Of a stretch of DNA of 64,000 bases, positions 53,472 to 64,000 are shown piece by piece. The translations under genes were made by a program, and so were the position numbers. Numbering within the stretch: the first letter of the stretch is position 1; every line of letters begins with the position of its first letter. The notes beneath the pieces were generated by a model that worked only from the letters and a program-made list of their open reading frames with translations, was not told the origin of the DNA and ran no database searches. Source of the stretch: Arthonia radiata (lineage: Eukaryota; Ascomycota; Arthoniomycetes; Arthoniales; Arthoniaceae); the NCBI GenBank assembly GCA_002989075.1, contig PSQN01000002.1:264097-328096 (forward strand), written 5' to 3'.

Positions 53472-54495
53472 ATGGATCCACACGCAACTTCCGACTCTAG
53501 TCCTCGAGACCTTTCTAAACTGCTTGGGCGGTTGGAAAGCAAGCTCCTGTCCAGCGGTTCTTCTGATATTGAGATCCGGCGCCTTCGTCATTCAAGCTTG
53601 GAGCGGAACAAAGTGAACGCTGTTCGTCACATTCTTGACACACATCAACAGAAAGCACTGCTAACCCTACGTGCAGAACGTCGAGCACGCCCGTGCCTTG
53701 CTATTCCGCCTAGAACATGACAGTCCTCAGAGCAGAGGTGCCGCAATCACCGCGAAGCAGAATGATCGCCAGGTAGACCTTCATGACAAGCGAATACTCA
53801 TTAAGCGTCTTCAGCAGCGCCTCGATGATCTAGCGCACGAACAAGATGTAAACAATGATAGCAGCGACTACACTGACTCATCCGACGACGAGGATCTGCT
53901 GAGCACTTACGCACCTGCCATTTCGGACCTCTCAACCGGGATTGATACAAAAGTCTCTGATGGCCCAACGATCAGAACGCAAGACGCGCAAGCAGCTGCG
54001 GCGGCGGCAACGCTATCTTCCACACTTCGATCCCGGAAAGCAGGAGCCAATGGCAATTTGTCTCCTGACACCGCCGTCACATCGGGCTCAAGGTCTGCTG
54101 GTCCTGCGGCAACGTTAGGGAACATCACGCCGTTCAGCCCTGCACCGGATAAAAAGGCAAGCGATCTAGCGAGCACGACACAGCTCCTGGAGTCGCACGA
54201 CAGCGAGCAAAACGCTATCACGGACTCTCTACTCTCGCTGGCGTCGGCATTAAAGCAGAGCACGCTCTCTTTCTCCGACAGCATCGATTCAAGCAACCCC
54301 CTGGTGGACATCGCTGCCCAAGCTTTGGACAAGAACGTCACTGGTATGGAGGCCGCTGGCCAGCGCATGGGCGCTTTACGGAAGATGACCGAGGGCGCTG
54401 GCTGGTGGGGGAGACTGAACCTGTTCGTGCGTGTCGGCATCCTGTGGGTGGTCGCCATTCTCATTGGGCTTGTATTGCCCAAGTTACGCTTTTGA
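53472..54495 (+). CDS. USE1: SNARE protein USE1-like
   Basis: Two exons, 53472-53612 and 53677-54495, with a 64-nt intron give 319 residues. USE1 is an ER SNARE of the Golgi-to-ER retrograde pathway, acting with Sec20, Ufe1 and Sec22. The N-terminal helix RDLSKLLGRLESKLLSS and the joined LERNKNVEHARALLFRLEHD are typical. The SNARE motif and tail read LLESHDSEQNAITDSLLSLA, LKQSTLSFSDSI, AAQALDKNVTGMEAAGQRMG, ALRKMTEGAGWWGRL and the single TM VGILWVVAILIGLVLPKLRF, with the PKLRF end normal for the family. The middle is acidic and Ser-rich. An ATG further upstream (53412) lacks family sequence. Confidence 0.92.
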
Positions 54496-56097
54496 GCACC
54501 AACCTGCATGCTACGAGTGGTATTGGGATTATTAACATCGCAGGTTTTCCACCCGATCGACAAGCCTCATTGGGATTGGTCGACACATCGAGACCTCTTC
54601 CGATATTATCCGTGCTCCATGATGGACGCGGACGTGAAGCTCGGTTGCATTGCAAAACGGCCTTTCACGTCTCGATGTGCTCGTCCGATTGAATCCAGAT
54701 ATGCAGTAAGTCAAGCAAATTTCCTTCACACCTGCCGGCTCCTCTCCTGATGATTCAAGACGATTACGCATAGTTCAACTACAGAGAGTCCGCTCTTGAT
54801 GCAGATAATCTTCATCTTTCGCTCCTATCTGAACCTTACAGAGCCCCTTTCAAATACTCATTGCCAATAAGTCATTGACACCTTGCTGATGTACGAGACA
54901 GATCACACGAGGCAATTGTTGAGCTTAAAGTCCAAGCGATCAACATGCCTTTTAGCAGTCAGAAGTGACCGAAGATCTTCTAGCGTACAAATAGTGCGGT
55001 GCTACGCCGGATAGAGACGAAACGGTGATACCACCCTTGCGGGCTCCAAAGCGTTTAGGCGAGCTAGAGAGTGATATTACCACTCCGCAGCGGCTAAACG
55101 TGCGGCGCCTACCGCTGGTAAGCTACGTGTTCTCCCTGCGACAATGATCGCGCCTCTCATAATCACGTGCGGCATCAAGCTGTGCGGACTTCATGCGGCG
55201 AGCTCTTCAAATGGCTTCAGAGCGGCCCTACGAGAGCATGCAGCGCTGTCACAGCTGGCTGGTTTCAGTCTGCTGCTCCCATGACTTTCACAGCCTCCAT
55301 ATCAGCAATTTTCACCAGATTATTCCGACCTCGCTGCGCGCCATCTCCACCCGGCGACCTACCTATTCTCCGAGTCGTCGCATAAAATCGTCCACCGGTC
55401 GCACCTAGCGCGCACGCATCCGTCCATGGAACGACGACCCGACAACCTTTCGTTTCCACATACCGTCATTGCGAGAGGTGTGCAAAGCAATTAGCCGTTC
55501 TCGCTGCTTATCAGTCCATGACGGAGGACGGTTACAAGGTAGGCGGTCTTTCGTCCTGGACCGGACAGCATCGCACGATGCGCGCGCGTTTGGGCTATTA
55601 CTCCGTCCTTCTGAGCATCGACGGAGCCCGTGGAGTCGCGATTTGAGAGATTTGCAGCTCAGGGCGCGCGTAATTGCCGCGGTCCAGCATCTTCACCGTG
55701 AACGCTGCCAGCTGTTTTGCGAACAATTTCAGTTTCGAACTCGTCGTACTCGAGCATGTCTCTGCTATGGACTCGATGCTTACACACTGGGCTCTCTCTG
55801 TTGCGTTTGATATATGGACATAGTCACGCTTTACAGTAAGAGCGGATGCTCGTAGACGAATTCAAGCTTTCGATGAGTGTGGAACCTCTCGCTCCCTCTG
55901 TGCTCGGAAAACACCTTGATATATCCGCGAACGTGATATATCCGCAATCCGGCATCCGCGTATCGATTCATTCCCCATACATACTGCCATCGCCCCTTCC
56001 ACCGCTGCGTGTGGCCTCTTCAGCTGCACTTCGCAACTGCACTTTCGGAACTGCACCTCACAAACCGCACCTCACACACTTCCCCTCCGCTCTATCC
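54496..56097. other. Spacer of about 1.6 kb
   Basis: No gene is supported. A short GC-rich tract at 54990-55130 stands out in composition, but no clear inverted repeat was found in it. The last 200 bp hold the 3' end of the epoxide hydrolase gene. Confidence 0.4.
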
Positions 56098-57674
56098 CTA
56101 AACAAACCCACCCCTCCCCTCCACCACCCCCTCACACGGCCCACCCCTCCCAAACATCCCCCTCAAATCCCCCACAACCTTCCCGGGACACTCCCACGCC
56201 GCGAAATGGCCCCCCGCCTCATGCTCCCTCTCCCACACCACCTCCCCCAGCGTCCGCGCCCAACTCCTCGGCACGACCCCCAGCTCCTTCGGGAAATGCG
56301 CAACCCCCAATTTGCTGCCGCCAATCCACGCCATCGTCCGCTCTCGACTCACGTACGCCAGTTTCCCGCCTTCTGTCTCCATGGAGTGCGACGGCGCAGC
56401 GTGCGGAGGCGGATGCGTGGCTTCGTAGTAGATCCGCAGACTCGCCGCCGGTCCTGCGGTGCTGAAGTGGTAGGTGGACACCCACGTTAGTATCTCGTCG
56501 GCCGTCCAGGGATAGCTGTCGGTCCAGTCGTGCAGTTTCTCGTAGATCCACGCTAGTAGACCCACCGGGCTGTCCGTGAGACCGTACCCCAGCGTCTGCG
56601 GCTTCGTGGCCTGCTCGAGGCGGTAGCCGGAGCCTTCGTCGCTGAACCATTTGGTGCGCTCAAGCCCGGCTTTCTCCGCGGGCGTGTACGCAGTTGTGGC
56701 GTGGGAGGCGGCCAGGAGGGGCTGGGAGAGGAAAGAGGGCGGGGAGGCGCGGATCATGTTTATGTGGTTTGCGCGGCAGGAGGAGGGATAGAGGAGGGAG
56801 AGGGTGCGGGTGATGTAGAAGCCCCAGTCGCCGCCTTGGGTTACGTATTTGGCGTAGCCGAGCCCGGTCATCAGGTTGTGGCAGGTTTCGGCGTATTGGG
56901 CGAGGCCGAAACCGCGTTGGGGGATGCGGGCGGAGAAGCCGAAGTTGGGGAGGGAGGGGGCGATGATGGTGAAGGCGGGGCTGTTGGCGGGCGGGGAGGT
57001 GAGGTGCGGGAGGATCTTGGTGACTTCGAGGAAGGAACCGGGCCCTGAGGGGGGTTAGTGATGGGTGGTAGGTTGAGTGGATTGGGAAGGACAGAGAGGG
57101 AAGTGCTGTTGTGGGGCATCTGAGATTGGTGATAGTGGATTGCGTGGGATGCAGGAATATGGGCCGTGATGGTGGGACTCATGCTGGTGACGCTTTTTCT
57201 GGGTTGGATGGTGCAGGGCTGGTCTGTGGACGTTGAGATGGTGGTACAGTATGCGTGCGGTAGGGATATACGGAACTGATTCGCGGTCTCCGCTATGAAC
57301 TACGCTTCTTCCGTACATCTCCAGATAGGATTAAGAGCAATGAAAGGACGAAACGTACAGCCATGGACGAACAACAACGGAATGGCATTCTCTACATTGC
57401 TCTTCTGATGCACAAAGTGCACGTCAATATCGCCAAACCCCTTTACTGGAACCTTTGCTCGATAATTAGGAAGCTCATTGATCTTGGCCTCTTGCTTTTT
57501 CCAATCGAAGTCGTTTTGCCAATACTCAGTCAGGCGTTTTACGTCGCTTAATGGTGCACCGTATTTCCATTCGGCATCGTCGAGCTCATCTGGGTATTCC
57601 GTGAGGGCTAGCCGCTGCTTCAGGCGATCGATGCGCTCATCCGAAACGTCAATTGTGTATTTCTGAATGTCCAT
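56098..57674 (-). CDS. Microsomal-type epoxide hydrolase
   Basis: Two exons, 57674-57359 and 57044-56098, give 420 residues. The N-terminal EHN domain shows FTID-like [34 protein letters not shown] with [16 protein letters not shown], then [11 protein letters not shown] and LLFVHG. The intron falls inside the Trp codon of HGWPGSFLEV, the oxyanion-hole motif. GGDWG carries the nucleophilic Asp, and [14 protein letters not shown] the catalytic His. The family opens epoxides of xenobiotics or fungal metabolites. The usual N-terminal membrane anchor is absent, so it may be soluble. The intron is 314 nt, far longer than others here. In exon 2, codons shift from C-ending at the 5' side to G/T-ending at the 3' side. 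Confidence 0.9.
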
Positions 57675-58123
57675 GGTGCAGTCGATCGTGTCCTGCGCTA
57701 CTGATCATCAGTCGCAAGTTGTGTCCAGAGGGCTCGTACCTGAGTGGTGCACTTCATAAACAATGACGCAGACGCTATGACCACTTCAGCCGTCGAACTG
57801 ACTCGGGCGCCGGAAGCATTCCCGAGGACAACGGTTTTGGGACCTTGGACCCACAAGAGCACGTGATGTTCTCCAAACTGATCCTTGGGGTATCTGATAC
57901 TTGTGACTTTGGAAAGTCACTGTCTAGAAGAATGCAACACATATGCCTCATCCACCCTACCATTGTACTGAACGCCCCGCTCGATCGTCTAATGATACCC
58001 CTGAAATCGGCCCGCTGCCTTCGTTTGGCCCATACCGAACGCCTCCAGTCAGTCCCATTATGTCGGTCGTAACGGTCGTCAAGCGCACTATTGAGCCGTC
58101 ATCTCAGTACGATGGCCAGCTGG
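57675..58123. other. Spacer with the epoxide hydrolase promoter
   Basis: 449 bp without a supported gene. It lies 5' of the epoxide hydrolase and 3' of the small Cys-rich gene, both minus strand. Confidence 0.4.
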
Positions 58124-58496
58124 TCAGCACCAATCTCTGGGCGCTGCGCCCAACATGTTGGGACTGTCCAGTGAAGCCATGGGTAAGAACTTTTCAAACC
58201 GGACCTGCTCTCTTTCCTTCTCCGGCTTCTCGGCCTCCGCGGATTCCCGACAAAGGAGGCACTGTTGTCCCACTTCGGCGTGCATGTCACTCTCGGAGTA
58301 GCGCGTCTTGACCCAGCGAGGCACGAAACTGTACGTGTGATCAGTTTCTGTGCGCGGGGAGCGCCCGACGGTCCACTTACGGGCATTCGTGGGTGCCTCT
58401 GACGGGGTCGTAGATGGCTTTGCCACACTTGCTGCTGAACCGCCGGAAGTTGGGGTGTTTCTTGCAAGGGAAACGAGCGAGGTCGTAGAAGCACAT
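58124..58496 (-). CDS. Small cysteine-rich protein of a common fungal type
   Basis: Two exons, 58496-58381 and 58328-58124, with a 52-nt intron give 106 residues. It opens MCFYDLARFPCKKHPNFRRF, the MCxY...C start of a widespread, uncharacterised fungal family of small Cys-rich proteins. It continues SSKCGKAIYDPVRGTHECP, and across the intron FVPRWVKTRYSESDMHAEVG with QQCLLCRESAEAEKP. Six to seven Cys, with a CxxC (CLLC), suggest a zinc-ribbon-like fold, which is inference. No signal peptide, so it is intracellular. Confidence 0.65.
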
Positions 58497-61400
58497 AGCT
58501 CGTTGGCAACGCTGAAGTGAGGAGGGGTCAGGACGACGGCGACAGTGAGGTGAAAGTGCGGGTGCTCTCAGAGGCTACGTTTGACAGGCAGCGGTGATGG
58601 TTGACACTTTGAGCTGGCGCCGTGGCAGTCCCTTGATGGGGGTGCAACAGGGAACTTCGACGGAGGTGGGGAGTGTGGGCAACTGTCCACGCCACGCAGA
58701 GACGCGGCTGCGTAAAGCTTGAGCTAAGTGTTGCAATGTCAGATCCTGTTGAATGTTCGACAGGAACAAAAACGGGAAACGAGGGATCTGAGATGGCCTT
58801 TATTGGCTAAGTCGCGGCACTCATCGATGATCTGCCTCTTAAGCGCGGGTGTTGCCACGCGATCGTATTGACGATGGTAGATGACAGATCCGTACCCGCA
58901 TCTGTATTAGTCGGCAGATGCAGTCCAAATGCGAATTATCTATCGGACCCTTTTCTGTTCTACGCTTGGAACAATCGCCCTTTCTCAAGCGAATGTCTCA
59001 AGCGGAGCGAGATGGGGAACGTGGATGCTGTGGTTTTCCTCGTAGCAGACATGCCAGCTCCGCCAAAGACATGGCAAAGTTGTCGTCCATTTTACATGGA
59101 TTTGATAACCACAATCAAGCACACGGTAGCACTGAAGGGTATCGTGCAATCGACCAAGGACAGGAAGGTGTCGCAGTTGTGTTGAGCTTTGTCGGGCATC
59201 ATTCTGCGGCTGGGCGAGTGCGGGTAAAATCGTTGCATCGAGATGGGGCCGGGCACGCTAGGCCTTACCGGTTGTCCGCGTGTAACTTCGGCCTTTTCAA
59301 CGCCGCGCTTTATGAGGGTCTACTGGTGTACAATCATCGTTCGATGATGCTCCGCGCTCTCTTCAATCCACGTGGACGTTGCCAGGTGGGGCACTCCGTT
59401 GGAAGTAGACTTCCATGCCGAAGTGCGTCTGGGCCCGCACCAACTACTGGCTTTTGCGCCGAGGATCAAGATGCGTGCTGAAAAGGCTAAAGTACCAATG
59501 CATTCGAGTCAGTGTCGACTACGGAGTATATGCCGATTAGCTCGACCAATGACCGTGTCTGTGCGAACTAACGTTTTCCCGTATTCGGAAATGCACTTCC
59601 GCATACACATGCATGACTGAGCTCTCATCTACGATCTTCAACAATCTTACACCTGGCCGAACTGAGGAGATGACCCTACGAGCTTCTGACTGGCTCCCTC
59701 TGCGCTCTAACTCTCCAAATAGGACCGAGAAGCGACTGACGTATCGCTGCTCGACACACTGAGCATATTGATGGCTATGATGGCTACAACACAACGCCGC
59801 TCTTACTAGTGCAGCGCAACATATGTTCAAGTTCACAGGTCAAAAGACGCCAGTGCTTACCGTATCATTATCGCTACCTTTGACGACGAAACCGTGCAAG
59901 CTACGGGTGCCTACTTCTGCCAGCAAGAGCTCGTGTGCGCCAAACTGGCCATCCAAACAGCCGATCCTATGGCGCGCCTGTATCGGAAAATGACCAAACT
60001 CCCGTCACGGCGGGGACGCTTTCGACCTTGTCTTCTGGAATGGTTGGCGTAACCCACTGCTCATATTGAGGTACAGCTCTGTATCTTACGAAAGCACTTC
60101 ACACCTTATATCGATCTGGACCATCTGCAGAACGCGTACCTCAACTTATCACTCCTGGCCTATGTCATCGTCAACGTTGGATCACCAATATTTGCTCTTT
60201 ATTCACCTCTTAGGTTTTATCGATGGTCCGCATAGAGCAGGCGTTCCCGCCGAGTGTTGCGGTATGTCTGGTCCCGCATCAGGTCATTGTAAAAGCTTAG
60301 GCGGCTGGTCTTGTTGCGCCCGTGATGGAGACCGTCCGAGAGACACGGCGTACACACTGCAGCGCGCGGTAGGGATGTGGACAGCTGGTCAGGCCTGAGC
60401 CTCTTCCCTCTGTCGTATTTCAGGGTACAGGTGCGGCTTAACCATAGTGACCCTCTGACCTGAACGCCGCCGCACTTCAGTCCACTGAGTTGGCTAAGGT
60501 CCATTTGGTAAGTGATCGAAAGAGCCTGCTCAATATTCGCGGTCGCCAAGCCATTCAAAGTAGCAGCTCGCAGGGCCATTGAATAGAGCAGTGTGACTCC
60601 CTGTGGTGTTCGCCGGCTTTCCCAAAGGTTTCGTGCAGCAATCACGCAATCTCCATCGCTTCATCACACCGCAGAGTCCACCACAGATCACCGGACAGAT
60701 TCAGTGACCTAGCATGCGACAAACTCGTTCCCTCACGGCGCTCAGAAGTCTGCCGCCCGCCGAAGAGGCTCGTGAGCATGTTCCCAAAGGTAATTGGGCG
60801 CAGAAACGCAATTATTTAGCTTCGATTGACGTTATCGGCCACACTTCGTGCTCGTTTCACGTTTCTTTTGAAATGCGTGATGCGAACTGACTTGTGAGTA
60901 CTGGAATACAAGCTACAGGGACATGGGTCAAGTCTACAGAGATACTTGGGTCTCAACGTCGCAGAACACCAAATACCACAATGACGTCCAAAGCGAGCCC
61001 CAACGTCTTGCTCCAGAGGATATGCCTTGTTTGTCTCCCGTATTTGTGACCAACCCCAATCGGACCTCGACGACTGAAGTCTTGACATCGAGATCCTGGC
61101 ATACCTGCCGATATGACTGCACAGGAAGCTGATGGGGAATCTACGATAGCGCCCAACACCGAACACGCCGTGGACATGACAGACTGGCTGCGCAGAACAG
61201 CGCATACCTCACTCGACTTGGTAAGGAGACTACGGTAATGAGCGTGGTCGCCGTGGGTGACGCATCTGAACACGTGCGGTCACTTTGTCTTTAATCTCAA
61301 GCCGTGGAGATGCGCTGGTCCACCCACGATGACCGTTTCTTGCTTTCAAAGTATGGCTGACTTATTTATGACGAACGATAAAGGAGTTGATGACGCAGAT

Positions 61401-61990
61401 TCTCGCTCGCCGTCAACACGCAGTCCACGACACTCGGAGCATCCTGTTCACGCCGCGGCTTACATACTTCGACCCTGCGTCCAACAAAGCACCGCCATCG
61501 TCTTGAAATGTAAGAGCTTCGTGGCGTCCTTTTCAGCCGCAGCGTGGGAATCAAGAAATCTTCCAGTCGTTACTATACCAAACAGGCAACCGTGTCGCGA
61601 GAATATATTAGCAGTTTCCACAAAGCGAAGAAAGCAGGTGTGTCACAGCCAAGCTACAAGTACGCGTGCCTCCATGGCTGACTGCATCATATGTCACAAC
61701 GAGGACCCAGCATGCGTCATCCCGCATATAAGATGAAGATTGAACGACAGCATCCTGAGCCATTCAGCTGTCTTTCGGGCGATTGTCAGGAAGCAGAAAG
61801 CGCCGGTTCGCTCTTGGTCACATTGCAACACACAATGACCGTCTCCGACGAGACGGCTTCAGATCCACATCCTCGCCAGCTCTCCCCACTTCCGGCCAAG
61901 TCCAACTCATAGCACCCCCTGCTTATTAGAACCCTCATCCCCTTCCTTTCGATCTCTCCAATTTGTCCCATCACACCATCCTCACACCAC
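58497..61990. other. Gene-poor stretch of about 3.5 kb
   Basis: No gene could be supported. Overlapping plus frames at 58868-59185, 58918-59481 and 59372-59620 and minus frames at 60217-60645 and 60816-61205 have weak coding character. The minus frame near 60600-60650 (VIAARNLWESRRTPQGVTLL) might be a remnant of a larger gene, but no family could be named. This could be old degraded sequence. Confidence 0.35.
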
Positions 61991-62278
61991 TCAGACCGCT
62001 GTCACCTTAGCACCCACAGCACTCCCAACAACACTGCTCACCACGTGCGGTACGTCCGTCGCGCCCATCGCCTCGAAATCCAAAATACCCGTTTGCACTG
62101 ACGTCGTCGCTGGTAGTGTGCGAATGACGGTGGTGAAGCCATGGCCTTGACCTTGCGTGAAGGTCTGCAGGAGCGGGAAGGAGCGGATGAGCGTGCAGGG
62201 GGGATGGGGGCAGAAGTCTGCGGTTGTGAGGGTGATGAGTAGGAGGAGTGGAAGGATGGTAAGTGGTGGGATTTGCAT
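61991..62278 (-). CDS. Small secreted protein
   Basis: 95 residues from the ATG at 62278, without introns. The N-terminus MQIPPLTILPLLLLITLTTA is a clear signal peptide with likely cleavage after TTA. The mature part is about 75 residues with two Cys near the start (DFCPHPPCT), then TTVIRTLPATTSV and a small hydrophobic tail. No known domain. Small size, secretion and lack of relatives make it a candidate apoplastic or cell-wall protein; an effector role is speculation. Divergent from a second small secreted protein. Confidence 0.6.
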   Translation of the reverse strand: MQIPPLTILPLLLLITLTTADFCPHPPCTLIRSFPLLQTFTQGQGHGFTTVIRTLPATTSVQTGILDFEAMGATDVPHVVSSVVGSAVGAKVTAV

Positions 62279-62718
62279 GGCGCTGCTTCTCGGAAAAGAA
62301 GTAGAGGGGTCGCACGAGGTGAGTGGAGACGAGGTGATATCCGAACGGAAGAGCTGCTTGAGAAGAACAAGAACGTGTGCGAGGGAGCCGAAAGCTCCGC
62401 GCCGAGGTGCAGAGGTGAGTCTTCAAAGGCTGCTTCAAGTGCAGACTGATCTAGTGACGCTTGTCACTCAAGACCAGTCGCGAACGACTGGCTTTGAAGC
62501 TGCATGCGGAAAGGTCAGAGGGGGTGGCACTAAACAACAAAGCAGCATTTACGTGGCCGGTGTCAAAGAGCGCGGCACACAAGCGGCTTCGGTGCAGGAT
62601 CAGAGTCGCCCTGATGACTGTCGAGCATCGGTAATCATCTAAAGTCGCTTGGCTGTTTCTGGCTTCTGGATATTTGACCACAGGAATTTTGATCACAGAA
62701 AACATACCCAAAACCACA
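62279..62718. promoter_or_regulatory. Divergent promoter region of two small secreted proteins
   Basis: 440 bp between start codons, with no gene. Both leaders are A/C-rich near the ATG (ACCCAAAACCACAATG on the plus side). Confidence 0.4.
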
Positions 62719-62952
62719 ATGAAAGCTCTCATCTCACTCACCGGGCTCCTCGCCGTCTGTCTCTTCTCCGCTACGGTGTCCGCTCGAGCCGCAGCCATTC
62801 CAGCTTCAGGCCGCATCCCCTCCCTCCATGACACACCTAAAGCGAGCGGCACGACAGTGAAGCCAGCGACGACATATACAGCTACGCGCATCTTGGATGG
62901 AACGGTCATCACGACGACAGCCCCAGCTACGACAGTCGTTGTCGCCGCTTGA
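62719..62952 (+). CDS. Small secreted protein
   Basis: 77 residues from the ATG at 62719 with a strong context (ACCACAATGAAA). MKALISLTGLLAVCLFSATV followed by SARA is a signal peptide. The mature part is Thr/Ala-rich (TTVKPATTYTATRIL, VITTTAPATTVVVAA), has no Cys, and could be O-glycosylated. Not recognised further. The Thr-rich tail recalls the TTVIRTLPATT stretch of its divergent neighbour, so they might be distant relatives, which is weak inference. Confidence 0.6.
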   Translation: MKALISLTGLLAVCLFSATVSARAAAIPASGRIPSLHDTPKASGTTVKPATTYTATRILDGTVITTTAPATTVVVAA

Positions 62953-63206
62953 TGTTGCAACGGAGTGGTTTATTAGTGATAGCTTCATGATGCGCGCCAA
63001 AAAGAACAACAAGCGTCAACACAGGCGCCCGGCAAAGCGCCCATTAGCAGCTACCAAAATGCTAGAGCGTAAATCTTCCATTAGCAAAAGAGAACTTAAA
63101 CATTGAGAGACAGCATCCATACATCTTTCCTACTGCACCCTTCTCCGCGCAGGCATCCACGCCACCCATAACATCCACACACTCCTACCCCGCACTGCTC
63201 TGCCTC

Positions 63207-63983
63207 CTACCCTGCATACCCCCTCCTAACCCTCCCCTCCTGCACCCTCGCCGACCTCTTCCTCCCTCCAACGTTCACACTCCCCATCGCACCCTTCAGC
63301 TTGAAAGCCGCCTCTGCCGCCGTCTTCCCCACCGCAGGATCATGTCGCGCGCGCTCATACTCCGCGTCTGCGGCCGCCGCCTCTGCCTCTGTACGCGGCA
63401 GTGAGTCGATGCAGGTGCGCGCTCCGCCATACCTCGCTCGCCTTTCTTTCCACGATGTATATCCATCATCGTCATCATGGGATAGCTCCAACCCGCGCCT
63501 AGCGCGCTCAGCGAACACGTCCTCGACAGCGGTCGTCAAGGCGCGGTCGGCAGTAGCGGCGAAGCGCGCCCAGTACTGCATCGACGGGTTCTGGGCGATC
63601 TTGAATGCGAGCTTGCGTTTGTTGGCTGCGCTGAGGCCACGCGCTGAGCGGCTGCGATGGAATGGGCCGGCTCCGCGCGTGCGGTGGCTGCTGCGGGTTT
63701 CGCGGGTGGTGGTCGTTGTTGTTCTGGTGGTTGTGCCGCCTGCGCCGCCGCTGCTTTGGTTGTTGCTCGTCCCTGTGCTTGCGCCTGCGCCGCCTGCGCT
63801 GCCGCCTCGGCCTCCACGACCACCTCGACCGCCTCGACCACCTCGACCTCCTCTTCCACCTCTTCCACCTCTTCCACCTCTCCCCCCTCTTCCACCTCTC
63901 CCCCCTCTTCCACCCCTTCCACCCCTCCCACCACTCCCTTCCTCCCAAGGCGGCGTATCCGGCATACTCACCGCCGGACTCAA
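63207..63983 (-). CDS. RGG-repeat protein, possibly cut by the window edge
   Basis: The frame is open from beyond the right edge; an ATG at 63965 (MPDTPPWEEG) could be the start. Directly after it come about 14 unbroken RGG triplets, the RGG/RG box known from RNA-binding and nucleolar proteins and a usual target of arginine methylation. A Ser/Thr/Gly linker follows, then a more ordered region: SAANKRKLAFKIAQNPSMQY, WARFAATADRALTTAVEDVF, AERARRGLEL and EAEAAAADAEYERARHD. No RRM or helicase is seen. RNA binding is inferred from the RGG box only. Pure triplet runs suggest length variation between strains. Confidence 0.55.
   Translation of the reverse strand: MSPAVSMPDTPPWEEGSGGRGGRGGRGGRGGRGGRGGRGGRGGRGGRGGRGGRGGRGGRGGSAGGAGASTGTSNNQSSGGAGGTTTRTTTTTTRETRSSHRTRGAGPFHRSRSARGLSAANKRKLAFKIAQNPSMQYWARFAATADRALTTAVEDVFAERARRGLELSHDDDDGYTSWKERRARYGGARTCIDSLPRTEAEAAAADAEYERARHDPAVGKTAAEAAFKLKGAMGSVNVGGRKRSARVQEGRVRRGYAG
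63790..63940. repeat. 9-bp tandem repeat coding for the RGG run
   Basis: The plus strand reads as repeated CCTCGACCA/CCTCTTCCA/CCCCTCTTC units. Two sub-types of unit occur in blocks, as expected from unequal exchange or slippage. Confidence 0.7.
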
Positions 63984-64000
63984 ACTACTACTCCCACTGC

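Noticed and set aside
54990-55130. GC-rich tract as a transposon end or hairpin
   Set aside because: Short similar words occur, but I found no convincing terminal inverted repeat or target duplication.
1-64000. tRNA or rRNA genes
   Set aside because: I looked for B-box-like TTCGAATCC/TTCGATTCC cores with a matching acceptor stem and for rRNA-like tracts, and found none by eye; tRNAscan-SE would be decisive.

Overview
The window is nuclear DNA of a filamentous ascomycete (Pezizomycotina; probably Dothideomycetes, which is inference). Genes are close together and interrupted by short GT-AG introns, mostly 45 to 75 nt, often with CTAAC-like branch sites. The gene families are typical of this group: HET, STAND-type N-terminal domains, PTH11-like rhodopsin domain, P450, MFS, RXT2 and USE1. 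I see no rRNA, tRNA, CRISPR array or intact transposon.

Layout: (1) 0.1-4.2 kb holds a head-to-tail array of five small, strongly diverged F-box-like paralogues. (2) 5.2-7.8 kb is a HET-domain gene with two in-frame stops. (3) 7.85-9.7 kb is an unrecognised membrane-anchored, multi-exon gene. (4) 10.1-22.5 kb is a block of metabolic genes without a PKS, NRPS or terpene synthase: HSL-type esterase, SAM methyltransferase, rhodopsin-like membrane protein, P450, MFS transporter (divergent from the P450) and choline-sulfatase-like sulfatase. (5) 25.0-29.8 kb holds two tandem paralogues that join a STAND-type N-terminal domain to what looks like a degenerate G-protein alpha domain; the first is preceded by seven perfect copies of a 12-bp CCAAT repeat. 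(6) 29.8-33.2 kb has small lineage-type genes. (7) 35.4-57.7 kb is a housekeeping stretch: SWIRM protein, RNase H1, RXT2, amino-acid transporter, NADAR protein (frameshifted near its end), PP2A activator, C2H2 regulator, USE1 SNARE and epoxide hydrolase. (8) 58-64 kb has a small Cys-rich protein, a long gene-poor stretch, two divergent small secreted proteins and an RGG-repeat protein running to the window edge.

The left half is accessory in character (array of variable small genes, HET relic, STAND/G-alpha-like pair, metabolic block), while the right half is mostly conserved core genes. The most unusual items are the STAND/pseudo-G-alpha pair with its CCAAT array, and the five-member F-box-like array. 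Gene models were joined by hand from splice signals and reading frame. Where the exons fit in frame and rebuild a family motif (HGWPGSF, the SAM-binding loop, the USE1 tail, the RNase H catalytic set) they are well supported; elsewhere the doubt is stated.
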